NCBI GenBank assembly: GCA_963785765.1
Contig: CAWAWM010000002.1
Span: 1,178,001-1,242,000 of the forward strand
Length of the DNA stretch: 64,000 bases
Direction of reading: 5' to 3'
From: DATBGO01 sp963785765
GTDB lineage: Bacteria; Actinomycetota; Actinomycetes; Streptosporangiales; Streptosporangiaceae
The position numbers and the translations under genes were made by a program. Under the pieces are notes generated by a model. The model did not search any database and was not told the origin of the DNA. It was given only the letters and a program-made list of their open reading frames with translations. Positions 32,688 to 41,175 of this stretch are shown piece after piece. The number at the start of each line of letters is the position of its first letter. The first letter of the stretch is position 1.

Positions 32688-33193
32688 GCCGGCCTGTGCG
32701 CCCGGCCGTTCTCGGCTGCTCGCAGGTCGTCGCGGTGCGCGCGCCACTCCTCGAGCACCGCAGGGAGCCGCTTGGCCAGGAAGTCGTAAAAAGCCGCGGC
32801 CTCTTCCACGACGGCCCGCCGGGCCGCCGGCGCGTCCGTCAGCAGCACCAGTGCCTCACGCGCCAGGGCTGCCTGCTCCTCGTAGATCGCGGCGGTGAAG
32901 CCTTTCGGCTCCAGGCCTGCCGGATCGATGCTGACGCGATCGACGCGCTCACCGGCCGCCCGGGTGCGCCGTACCGCGCGATATCCCTCCAGCAGCTTGA
33001 CCGCACCGGTGATGGCACTGCGGCTGGCCAGCAGAGCCTCGGCCAGGTCCGCGATCGTCTGCTGCGGCGGGTCGCAGATGACCAGGTAGCCCAGGAGCCT
33101 GCCCGCGACCGGCGGGAAGCCGTACTCGCGTGCGTAGAAGCGCCCGGCATGGTCCGCGAAGATCAGTTCTGCGTCCGTTGTCATGCAGCTCAT
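32657..33193 (-). CDS. MarR-like winged-helix transcriptional regulator
   Basis: A 178-aa regulator from MSCMTTDAELIF. The winged helix is GFPPVAGRLLGYLVICDPPQQTIADLAEALLASRSAITGAVKLLEGYRAVRRTR, resembling the MarR/GbsR type that begins with an EYGFPPVAGR segment; a long helical C-terminus follows (LAREALVLLTDAPAARRAVVEEAAAFYDF). Its stop lies in the 16-bp array. It faces the hydrolase gene on the same strand and may control it. Start codon choice (33193 or 33184) is uncertain; no ribosome site is seen. Confidence 0.8.
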   Translation of the reverse strand: MSCMTTDAELIFADHAGRFYAREYGFPPVAGRLLGYLVICDPPQQTIADLAEALLASRSAITGAVKLLEGYRAVRRTRAAGERVDRVSIDPAGLEPKGFTAAIYEEQAALAREALVLLTDAPAARRAVVEEAAAFYDFLAKRLPAVLEEWRAHRDDLRAAENGRAHRPAAVPADRGAG

Positions 33194-33211
33194 ATTACAG
33201 TGATAACACAG

Positions 33212-33231
33212 ATGACACAAATATCTGTCAT
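33212..33231. promoter_or_regulatory. Candidate MarR operator
   Basis: ATGACA, eight bases, TGTCAT, in an AT-rich stretch just upstream of the MarR start; a related GTGTCAT/TTATCAC pair lies next to it. Position suits autoregulation. Confidence 0.45.
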
Positions 33232-33326
33232 TAGTATCGCTCTGAGCGCTCCATCCGGGCGTGCTGATTCGCGCTGAGCGCCACCCAGGCGTGCTGGGAC
33301 GCCGCTACCCAGGGGGACCAGCTGGC

Positions 33327-34406
33327 TCAGCCGGAGGCGGCGGCCCGCAAGGCCCGGTAGAGCAGCTGCTGATCGCCGAGACGGCGGCGCAGCTCCCGCT
33401 CCAGGCCGCCGATGGGGACCAGGTTCTGCGGAGCGCGCGAGTCCTTGTGCGGCGCGCTGGCCAGCGGCGGGAGCAGCCGGGCGGTCAGGTCAGCGAGCGC
33501 CGTGGCCTGCGCCGCCGGCAGCTCAGCCGAGCATTCAAGCCGGACCACTCCGGCCCAGGGCGCGCCCTGGGCGCCGGGCAGCTGGAGATACCAGGAACTG
33601 CGCCGCCACGAGGTGCCCATCATGAACACCGGGCTGCGCTGCCCGGGGCGTAGCGCGCCGATCACGGCGGCCGGGCCGGCGGGCAGGTAGGCGGCATGGT
33701 GGCTCTTGATGTAGCCGACCGTGCGATCCAGGTGGGTGCGGCCGCGCAGCGGCCCGTCCACCACCAGCAGATCGTCGGCGTCAGGCTGCCGGGCCCGGAA
33801 CGCGTTCGCCAGCTGCACCTCGGCGGCGGTCAGCCGCTGCTGCAGGGCGAGCGAGAGCTTGTCCGGGCCGGGTCCTTCGGCGATCCGGACCGGGTAGGCC
33901 GCATACCGGGTGCCGATGTCGGCCGCATGGGCGGCCGAGCTGAACAGGCCGCGCTCCAGCAGCACGTCAGTGAGGTGCGCGGCGCCGTCACAGCGGACCA
34001 GGCCCGCGGCGAACGAGGCGGCGATGCCGGGCGCGGGCTGAGCGCCGTTGCCATGCACCCAGACCCGCGCGTCGATCCGGCGGACGCCGTCCAGGAAGAG
34101 CACCGTGGCGGGCAGCCCGGGCGCCGGGTCGGGGTCGACCGGCCGCCACTGGCCAGCCGGGAGTTCCAGGTCCAGGTTGAGCTCGGCGTTGGATTCCTGC
34201 AGCGCGGCGTCCTCGAGTTCGTCGCTGAACGCCACGCCGTAGGCCGGGTCCCACGGGTCCACGGTGAACGTCACGCCGGCCGGCCCGTCCGCACGCCCGT
34301 CGGGGCCGCCCTGAGCGGCGGGGCCAGCCTGGGTGCCAGGGCCGCCCTGGGTCACGGGGGCGCCGTGGGTCGCCGGGCCGGCCTGGGTGACGGGGCCGGG
34401 CGGCAT
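33327..34406 (-). CDS. NurA-like nuclease domain protein
   Basis: A 359-aa protein with NurA features: VLFLDGVRRIDARVW (first acidic residue), DDLLVVDGPLRGRTHLDRTVGYIKSHH (Asp and the later Lys) and a C-terminal DSRAPQNLVPIGGLERELRRRLGD. NurA is a 5'-3' exonuclease that works with HerA in DNA-end resection. The ATG overlaps the SbcC stop (ATGA), so it is translationally coupled to the Rad50 homologue. Its first 36 residues are six-residue GP-x-TQ repeats. I assign NurA by motif layout, not by search. Confidence 0.65.
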   Translation of the reverse strand: MPPGPVTQAGPATHGAPVTQGGPGTQAGPAAQGGPDGRADGPAGVTFTVDPWDPAYGVAFSDELEDAALQESNAELNLDLELPAGQWRPVDPDPAPGLPATVLFLDGVRRIDARVWVHGNGAQPAPGIAASFAAGLVRCDGAAHLTDVLLERGLFSSAAHAADIGTRYAAYPVRIAEGPGPDKLSLALQQRLTAAEVQLANAFRARQPDADDLLVVDGPLRGRTHLDRTVGYIKSHHAAYLPAGPAAVIGALRPGQRSPVFMMGTSWRRSSWYLQLPGAQGAPWAGVVRLECSAELPAAQATALADLTARLLPPLASAPHKDSRAPQNLVPIGGLERELRRRLGDQQLLYRALRAAASG

Positions 34407-36847
34407 CAGACCCGCTCCTTGCTGAGCGCCGACGACGAGCCGGCCCGGCTGACCACGAAGCGCACTGGCACCCGCTCGGCCAGCGCGGCGACGTGGGTCA
34501 CGATGCCGACCATCCGGTCGGAGTCGGCGGCGAGCCGCTCCAGCGTCGTCGCGACTGTCTCCAGGGTGTCGGCGTCCAGCGTGCCGAACCCTTCGTCGAG
34601 GAACATCGAGTTCAGGTCGCGCTGGCCCGCCGAGAGCCCGACGACCTGCTTGGACAGGGCCAGCGCCAGCGCCAGCGAGGCCTGGAAGGTCTCCCCGCCC
34701 GACAGTGTGTGCACCGGGCGGCGGGCCCCGGCGTCCTCGAAGTCGATCACGACCAGATCATTGCGATCGTCTCGGTCCAGCTGGTACTGGCCGCCGGACA
34801 GCTCCATGAGTGTCGCCGACGCCTCCTCGACCAGCGAATCGAGCGCCTCGCCGCACAGCCAGCGCTCGAACGAGGTAGCCCGCAGCAGCGCGCCGAGGCT
34901 GCCGGCGACCTGCTGCTCCTCGCGGTGGGCGGCGATCTGCCGGTCGAGCCGGGCGGTGCGCTTGCGGTCCTCCCGGATCTGCTTGAGGCTCTCCTCGGCC
35001 CGGGCCAGCTCCCGGCCGACCGCGACCGCAGCCTGTGACACGTCGGCCAGCCCGGTGACGCCGTGGCTAGCCAGCGCCTCGGTGAGGCTGGCCGTCTGCC
35101 CGGCTGCCTGCTGCTGCAGGTCGCGGGCGGCAGCATCGAGGTCTGGCTGGCGCCGGGCCAGCGCGGAGCGCTGGCCCGCCGCCCAGCCGGCTAGCTCCGC
35201 CCAGGCCTTGGCCAGATCGCCGGCTTCGGCGCGCGGGGCGCCGAGCCCGACGACCTGGTCGCGGGCGTCGCGCAGGGCGGTCCAGGCCTGCCGTTCCGCG
35301 CCGTCCAGCGAGGACCGGTCCCGCTGCGCGTCGGCGACTCCCGCCCGGGCGGCCGAGGCGGCCTTACGGGCCTGCCGGATTTCCTCGTCGGCCCGGGATA
35401 TCTCCTTGATCGTCGCCGCGACCTCGTCCTCGGGCGGGCACTCGGCCAGCACCTCGGTGAGCTCCGTGAGCTGCCGCCTGGTGGCCTGCGCGGTGCTCCG
35501 GGCGGCTGCGGCGTCGCGGTCAGCCGCACTGTGCGCTGCCTTCAGCCGGCGCACCTGCTGGGCGGCGGCGTCAGCCGCGGCCCTGGCCCGGCCCAGGTCG
35601 GGGGGCGTGCCGTGGTGCGGCACCGTGGTGAGGCGGCGCAGGCAGACCGGGCAGTCGTCGCCGGCCTGCAGTCCGCTGGCCAGGTCCGCGGCGGCGTGCT
35701 CGCGCTGCGCACCGGCCAGGTCGTGCAGAGCCCGCTCCGACTCCCGTTCCGAATCGTGAAGTTCCGCTGCCCGCGCGGCTTCGGCCGCTGCCGCCTGCGC
35801 CTCAGCCTGCTCCTGCCCCACCAGCAGCGACGTCAGCCGGCGCCGTTCCGCATGCGCTGCCGCCATCCGGTCCATCAGCGTCTGGTCCGGGAGCTGGGCG
35901 CGAGCGCGTTCGGCGTCGGATTCGAGTTGCTCGGCGTCGGCTTGCCGGGTGGCACGCTCGGTGACCAGCGCGTCGGCGCGGCTGATCCGCTCGGCCAGGC
36001 CGGGCACCCCGGCGGGCGTCCGCACCGCGGCGAGCAGCGCCGCCTCCGCACCGGCCGCGGTGGCCGCCGCCGCGGCCTGCTCAGCCTGCCCGGTCAGCCC
36101 GGCCAGCGCCGCCAGCTTGTCGTTGACCTCGGCGGCCAGGCCGGTCAGGGACTGCAGCCGGCCCGCCGCCTGCGTCTCGGCCTCCTCGGTGGCGCCGGTC
36201 AGCTCGGCCCGGGCCGAGGCGGCCACCTTGACCGCGTCATCGGCGCGGCGGGCGCGCTCCCTGGCCCGCTGGCCGATCTGCTCGTACACCCCGAACGCCA
36301 GCAGCTGGACCAGCAGATCCTGCCGGTCACCCGGCTTGGCGTGCAGGAACTCCGAGAACCTGCCCTGCGGTAGCAGCACCGACTGGGTGAAGTGCTCGTA
36401 GCTGAGCCCGAGTATGTCCTGGACCGCCGCCTTGACCTGGTCCGGTCCTTCGGCCAGCGGCTCGACGCTGGCCTGCAGGATCTCCTCGATCGGCGCGTCC
36501 GGCGGAACGGCCTGGTCGAGCCGCTCCAGCCGCGCCTCCTTGGTGTGCACCTGTCCCTTGCGGTCGCGGGTCAGCGCCCGGACGGCCGCGTACCGCTTCC
36601 CGGCCGCCTCGAACACCAGGCAGACCCGGCAGGCGTTGGCCGACGGCGCGAGCGCGAAGGCAATGGCGTTTTCCTTGCCCCACCGCGGCACCGTGCCGTA
36701 GAGGGCGAAGCACAGGCCGTCGATCAGCGTGCTCTTGCCCGACCCGGTCGGGCCCACCAGAGCGAAGAAGTCAACGTCGCTGAAGTCCGCCTCCGCCGGA
36801 TGGCGGTAGGCGCCAAATCCGTCGAGCACCAGCCGCAACGGCCGCAT
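34406..36847 (-). CDS. sbcC: SbcC/Rad50-type exonuclease ATPase
   Basis: SMC-like ATPase that partners with SbcD in processing DNA ends and hairpins. The 813-aa protein has Walker A GPTGSGKSTLID (about residues 33-44), a central coiled coil with the zinc hook CPVC (DDCPVCLRRL), ABC signature HTLSGGETFQASLALALAL and Walker B SMFLDEGFGTLD. It is shorter than E. coli SbcC because of shorter coiled coils, normal for actinobacteria. Start MRPLRLVLDGFGAY at 36847 follows GGAGG. The stop overlaps the NurA-like start. sbcD lies 8 kb away. Confidence 0.92.
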   Translation of the reverse strand: MRPLRLVLDGFGAYRHPAEADFSDVDFFALVGPTGSGKSTLIDGLCFALYGTVPRWGKENAIAFALAPSANACRVCLVFEAAGKRYAAVRALTRDRKGQVHTKEARLERLDQAVPPDAPIEEILQASVEPLAEGPDQVKAAVQDILGLSYEHFTQSVLLPQGRFSEFLHAKPGDRQDLLVQLLAFGVYEQIGQRARERARRADDAVKVAASARAELTGATEEAETQAAGRLQSLTGLAAEVNDKLAALAGLTGQAEQAAAAATAAGAEAALLAAVRTPAGVPGLAERISRADALVTERATRQADAEQLESDAERARAQLPDQTLMDRMAAAHAERRRLTSLLVGQEQAEAQAAAAEAARAAELHDSERESERALHDLAGAQREHAAADLASGLQAGDDCPVCLRRLTTVPHHGTPPDLGRARAAADAAAQQVRRLKAAHSAADRDAAAARSTAQATRRQLTELTEVLAECPPEDEVAATIKEISRADEEIRQARKAASAARAGVADAQRDRSSLDGAERQAWTALRDARDQVVGLGAPRAEAGDLAKAWAELAGWAAGQRSALARRQPDLDAAARDLQQQAAGQTASLTEALASHGVTGLADVSQAAVAVGRELARAEESLKQIREDRKRTARLDRQIAAHREEQQVAGSLGALLRATSFERWLCGEALDSLVEEASATLMELSGGQYQLDRDDRNDLVVIDFEDAGARRPVHTLSGGETFQASLALALALSKQVVGLSAGQRDLNSMFLDEGFGTLDADTLETVATTLERLAADSDRMVGIVTHVAALAERVPVRFVVSRAGSSSALSKERV

Positions 36848-37176
36848 CGTGCCTCCAGTCCCGGTCACGGTTGGCCGGCGCCACGGGCATCAGCTGCCAG
36901 CCGTGCCGGGATCCGCGGCTCCTATCGCGCCGGTCCGCAGCACCTATCTTGCCCAACGCGGCCCGGGCCGGAGTGCCAGTGCTCAGCTTGTGCTGCGGCG
37001 AGTCGCCGGGGCGGAGCCGGAACGGGCTGAGCGGGGCAGCTATCGGCCGGCCAGGAGCAGCTGAAATGCCGTGCGCCCGCGCCTAGACTCGGCTGCGACG
37101 ATCGTGCGCAGACCGGAAAGATCAATGGTGCCGTTAAGCGCAGGCGGCCCTTCGGGCTTTATCGAGGAGCTGAGCC
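36848..37176. other. 329-bp divergent intergenic region
   Basis: It separates sbcC from the amidase gene and must hold both promoters. A small hairpin GCCC-TTC-GGGC followed by TTTAT lies at 37146-37161, 16 bases before the amidase start. No gene is supported. Confidence 0.4.
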
Positions 37177-38043
37177 GTGACTGATCACCGGGGACTGACC
37201 CGGGGCCCGCGCGCCCGCCTGGGCCTCGCGCTGGCCACGGCGGCTGTGGGCGGGCTGGCCACGGCGTGCGGCGGCGGCGTCGCGGCGAGCAGTTCGCCGG
37301 CGGTGTCCAGCGCCGCGGCTAGGCCGCCGGTGGCGGCTGTGCAGGCGGCGGCAGCTGGGCCGGCGGTGGCGTCGGGCTCGCAGGCCAAGCCGCTGGCCGG
37401 AAAGGTCGTCGGCATTGACCCGGGTCACAATGGCCGCAACGGCAGCGATCCGGCTTACCTCAATCACCTGATCTGGAACGGCCGGGAATGGGAAGCCTGC
37501 GACACCACAGGCACGCAGACCAACGGCGGCTACACCGAGGCGCGGTTCAACTTCAACGTCGCGACCTATCTGCGCAGGTACCTCCAGCAGGACGGGGCCC
37601 GGGTGGTGCTGACCAGGCACAACAACCACGGCGTCGGGCCGTGCGTGAACCGGCGCTCGCGGATCATCAACCACGCGCACGCCAACGTGGCGATCGATAT
37701 TCACGCCGATGGCGGGCCGTCCTGGGGCCGCGGGTTCACCGTCCTCGAGCCCGTCGCTGACGGGCCGAACAACAAGGTGATCAAGTCATCGGAGCGGTTC
37801 GGCCGCGACGTCAGGTCGGCTTTTCTCCGCTACACAACGATGCCGGTCAGCGACTACTACGGGCATGACGGCATCATCTTCCGCGACGACCTGGCCGGGC
37901 TCAACCTCACCACGGTGCCCAAGGTCCTCATCGAGACCGGCAACATGCGCAACGCTACCGACGCGCGGCTGCTGACCTCGGCGCGGTTCCAGCGAGAGAT
38001 CGCCCGGGCCCTCGAGGCAGCGATCATCCGCTTCCTCCGCTAG
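37177..38043 (+). CDS. N-acetylmuramoyl-L-alanine amidase (Amidase_3), probable lipoprotein
   Basis: A 288-aa exported zinc amidase that cuts peptide stems from peptidoglycan. Zinc ligands are visible in IDPGHNG (His), GYTEARFNFNV (Glu) and IDIHADGG (His), and the catalytic Glu in VLIETGNMRN. A short basic n-region and hydrophobic core end in GLATACGGG, a lipobox-like sequence, so it is likely lipid-anchored. An Ala/Pro-rich linker follows. GTG start preceded by GAGGAG. It converges with the GNAT gene, overlapping by 20 bases. Confidence 0.93.
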   Translation: MTDHRGLTRGPRARLGLALATAAVGGLATACGGGVAASSSPAVSSAAARPPVAAVQAAAAGPAVASGSQAKPLAGKVVGIDPGHNGRNGSDPAYLNHLIWNGREWEACDTTGTQTNGGYTEARFNFNVATYLRRYLQQDGARVVLTRHNNHGVGPCVNRRSRIINHAHANVAIDIHADGGPSWGRGFTVLEPVADGPNNKVIKSSERFGRDVRSAFLRYTTMPVSDYYGHDGIIFRDDLAGLNLTTVPKVLIETGNMRNATDARLLTSARFQREIARALEAAIIRFLR

Positions 38044-38776
38044 GAGCCCGCCCGGCCGCCTGACGGTCGGGCACCTGCCGCTGTGCCAGCAGGCCGGTCA
38101 GGTGCTCCCGGACGGCCGGCCATTCGGACGCCACGATCGAATAGCGGGCCGAGTCCCTGGGCGTCTGGTCGGCGGCCATCCGGTGGGCGCGGAGAATCCC
38201 TTCGAACCTGGCCCCGATGCGGCCGAGCGCCTCCCGGGAGCGTTCGTTGCGGGCGTCGGTGTGAAAGGTGACGCAGTGCACGGCCCAGGTCTCGAAGGCA
38301 TAGCCGAGCATAAGCAGCTTCATCTCGGTGTTCGCTCCGGTGCGGACCGCCGTGCGGGCCAGCCAGGTGTGCCCGATCTCGCAGGTGTCCGGGGTGGCGC
38401 GGCCGTGAAACCGGTGCCCGGCCGGCCACGGCCACCAGTCGGGCTGCCAGTACCTGGTCGAGCCGATCACCACCCCGTCCGCGGCCCTGACGACAGCGAA
38501 CGGCACCGCCGCGCCCGCCTCGCGCTGCGCCACGGCCAGCTGGACGTACTCGGCCGCGTCGGCGGGATCGTGCGGGACCCGGGTCCACCGGTACAGTTCC
38601 GGCGAGCCCGCCGCCGCCTCAGCGAGAGACGGCCCGTGCCGGTGGTCCAGCGGCTCGAGCCGGACCTGCTGGCCGTCCAGGGCCCGCGGCAGCACCGCCG
38701 GGCGGAGCAGTGCCTGGGAGTGCGGTGCCTGGGAGTGCGGTGCCTGGGAGATCAGCGCCTGGGGGAGCGTGGTCAC
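38024..38776 (-). CDS. GNAT family acetyltransferase (RimJ/RimL type)
   Basis: A 250-aa acetyltransferase. The GTG at 38776 is chosen because GGAGA lies seven bases upstream. Motifs: PFAVVRAADGVVIGSTRYW, CEIGHTWLARTAVRTGANTEMKLLMLGYAFETW (acetyl-CoA region) and VTFHTDARNERSREALGRIGARFEG, typical of RimJ/RimL-like proteins. Near the N-terminus are three five-residue units (SQAPH, SQAPH, SQALL). It diverges from a MocR regulator with which it probably shares an operator. Confidence 0.87.
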   Translation of the reverse strand: MTTLPQALISQAPHSQAPHSQALLRPAVLPRALDGQQVRLEPLDHRHGPSLAEAAAGSPELYRWTRVPHDPADAAEYVQLAVAQREAGAAVPFAVVRAADGVVIGSTRYWQPDWWPWPAGHRFHGRATPDTCEIGHTWLARTAVRTGANTEMKLLMLGYAFETWAVHCVTFHTDARNERSREALGRIGARFEGILRAHRMAADQTPRDSARYSIVASEWPAVREHLTGLLAQRQVPDRQAAGRAPSGGSG

Positions 38777-38789
38777 GGCCGTCTCCAAT

Positions 38790-38813
38790 ACGTTACAGTA
38801 CATAATATTTACA
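38790..38813 (+). promoter_or_regulatory. Divergent promoter/operator between GNAT and MocR genes
   Basis: AT-rich sequence ACGTTACAGTACATAATATT contains a -10-like TAATAT at 38803-38808, only four bases before the MocR ATG at 38813, consistent with a leaderless transcript. GTACAT/ATTTAC elements suggest a GntR-type site. Confidence 0.5.
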
Positions 38814-40125
38814 TGCTGAGACAATATTATCCCCAGGGCCGGACGGCCAGCGAGGTCGCGACGGATGTGGAAGCCGCGGTCCGAGACGGACGGCTCACCT
38901 CAGGCGATGCGCTGCCGCCGGTCCGGGCGCTGGCCGCGGAGCTTGGCCTGAGCCCGGTCACCGTCGCGGCCGCCTACCGCCAGCTGCGGGACATAGGAAT
39001 CGCCCGCGGTCAGGGCCGGGCCGGGACCAGGATTACCTGGGCGCCGCCTATCGGGCCGCGGCTGCAGTACGTGGTCCCGGCCGGCGCGCGGAACCTGGTG
39101 GCCGGCAGCCCCGATCCGGCCCTGCTGCCCGAGCTCCCGCCGCTGACCGCCGTGGCCCGGCGCGGTCGGCTGTACGGCGACCCGCCGGTCGCCCCCCGCC
39201 TGGGCAGGCTCGCGGCCGGGCAGTTCGCGGCCGACGGCATCGACCCGGCCCAGCTGGCGGTCGTCAGTGGCGCGCTCGACGCCGTGGAGCGCGTGCTCGG
39301 GGCCTGGCTGCGCCGCGGTGACCGGGTGGCTGTCGAAGACCCGGGCTATCCGCCGGTGCTCGACCTGCTGGCCGCCATGGACCTGGTTTGCGTCCCGATG
39401 GCCATCGACGAGCTCGGAGTCATCCCGGATGCGCTGGCCGGGGCCCTGGCGGGTGGCTGCCAGGCCGTGCTTTTCACCCCCGGGCGCAGAGCCCCACCGG
39501 CGCGGCGTGGGACCAAGCCAGAGCAGCGGAGCTCGCCGCCGTGCTGACCCGCCACCCGGGTCTGGGGGTGATCGAGGACGACCACGCCGGCCCGATCGCC
39601 GGGGTCAGCGCCCGCAGCGTCGCGACCGGCCTGCAACGGTGGGCGGTGATCAGGTCCGTGTCGAAATCGCTGGGCCCGGACCTCAGGCTGGCCGTGCTGG
39701 CCGGCGATCCGGTCACCGTGGCCAGGGTCGAGGGCCGCCAGGCGCTCGGTACCGGATGGGTCAGCTACCTGTTGCAGGAAACCGTCGCCGAGCTGTGGCA
39801 GGATCAGCGCACCCGGGACCTGCTGGCCCGCGCGGCCGCCACCTACGCCGAGCGCCGGGAGAGCCTGATCGGCGCGCTGGAGGCCCGCGGTATCAAGGCC
39901 GTCGGCCGGTCCGGGCTGGCCGTCTGGCTGCCGGTCGCCGATGAGCCAGGTATCACCAGCGCGCTGCTGGACCGCGGCTGGGCGGTGGCGCCCGGCGAGC
40001 GATTCAGGATCGCGGCGCCACCGGCGATCCGGATCGCCACCTCGACGCTGGCCAGGCAGGAATCGGAAGCCCTGGCCGCTGACCTGCAGGCGATTCAGCA
40101 GCGGCAGCCGCGCCGCGCCGAGTGA
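38813..40125 (+). pseudogene. MocR-type (GntR + aminotransferase) regulator with a frameshift
   Basis: A GntR winged helix (ASEVATDVEAAVRDGRLTSGDALPPVRALAAELGLSPVTVAAAYRQL) is fused to a PLP aminotransferase-like domain (VVSGALDAVERVLGAWLRRGDRVAVEDPGYPPVLDLL). At the C5 run 39477-39481 one base is missing: after AVLFTP the frame should read RAQSPTGAAWDQARAAELAAVL and does so in the next frame, which runs to 40125 with SVSKSLGPDLRLAVLAG (PLP-lysine region). Reconstructed length is about 437 aa. Likely controls the divergent GNAT gene when intact. Confidence 0.87.
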
Positions 40126-40158
40126 GCAGGCGGCCGCAGCGCTGGCTGACTTGGCTCA

Positions 40159-40217
40159 TTTCCATGATCCGGTAAATTCTGGGGGCGCATCCGACCCGGA
40201 TCTTACGTCTTATCCGG
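40159..40217. repeat. Dispersed 59-bp repeat, copy B
   Basis: Partner of 18653-18711 (45 of 59 identical). Here it is fully intergenic between the MocR gene and the TMEM175 gene. Confidence 0.75.
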
Positions 40218-40367
40218 TGCGCGAGACCGGGGCGGCGGCTGGCCGGAGGTTGTTACCGCGGGTCGGCTACTGTACCGAGCTGATGGTGGTGCCCAGGGCC
40301 GCGCGACCGGGGAGGACGCCCCGAAGGGGATCGGTGACTGCGGCGAACCTGAGATCGGCGGCAGCTG

Positions 40368-41147
40368 ATGACGAGCGATGACCAGGCGGCGCGGACGTCG
40401 GACGGCGAGGATCCGATGGGGGCTGCACTGGATGGCGGCGGTCCGGCTGATGCGCCTGACGGCGGCCCGGCGACTGAGGGCTCCGAGCCGGACACCGCGG
40501 GGGCAGCGGACCTCCGTACGCCTCGCGCGCACTGGCTGGCCCGCGCCGGGCACCTGGAGTACGACCGGGTACTGTTCTTCAGCGACGCGATCTTCGCGAT
40601 CGCGATCACCTTGCTCGCTCTGGACCTGCGGGTGCCGATCGGCCGCAGTTTCCAGGCCGGGCACGAGCTGCGCCTGGCGATTCCCGGCATCGAGAGCTTC
40701 ACGATCAGCTTCGTGGTGATCGGCCTGTTCTGGCTCGGCCACCACTCGCTCTTCCGCCACGTCATCGCCATTGACCGGCCCCTAATGCTGCTCAACCTGC
40801 TGTTCCTGGGCACCATCGCGTTCCTGCCCTTCCCGACCGAGGTGCTCGGCCTGACCTCGACGACGCAGGCGGCCGCGGTCATCTTCTACGCCGCGTGCTG
40901 CTCGGCCGCCGGGCTGGTTGAGTCCGCGGTCTGGCTCTACGCCACCCGGCCTGGCAGCGGGCTGGCCGCCCCGTCCGCCGCCCGGATGCGGCTTCCCTTC
41001 CTGCTGCAGGCGGCTCGCGCTCCGGTGATCTTCCTGCTGTCTATCCCGGTAGCGCTGTACTCGCCCAGGCTGGCCACCTACATGTGGATCCTGATCTTTG
41101 TTACGGGAGTGGTGATGGACCGGCTGTTTCCATCGGGCTCGCGGTAG
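40368..41147 (+). CDS. TMEM175-family (DUF1211) potassium channel-like protein
   Basis: A 259-aa membrane protein. YDRVLFFSDAIFAIAITLLALDLRVP contains the RxxxFSD motif of the TMEM175 family, whose bacterial members form potassium-selective leak channels. About six membrane helices follow (SFVVIGLFWLGHHSLF, MLLNLLFLGTIAFLPF, AVIFYAACCSAAGLVESAVWLY and others). The first 55 residues are acidic and disordered. The role in this organism is inferred from the family only. Confidence 0.88.
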   Translation: MTSDDQAARTSDGEDPMGAALDGGGPADAPDGGPATEGSEPDTAGAADLRTPRAHWLARAGHLEYDRVLFFSDAIFAIAITLLALDLRVPIGRSFQAGHELRLAIPGIESFTISFVVIGLFWLGHHSLFRHVIAIDRPLMLLNLLFLGTIAFLPFPTEVLGLTSTTQAAAVIFYAACCSAAGLVESAVWLYATRPGSGLAAPSAARMRLPFLLQAARAPVIFLLSIPVALYSPRLATYMWILIFVTGVVMDRLFPSGSR

Positions 41148-41175
41148 GAATCAATCGGGTGATTCGCGCGCACTG

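Noticed and set aside
37146..37161. Attenuator hairpin just before the amidase start (GCCC-TTC-GGGC then TTTAT)
   Set aside because: The stem is only four base pairs with a three-base loop; too weak to claim as a terminator.
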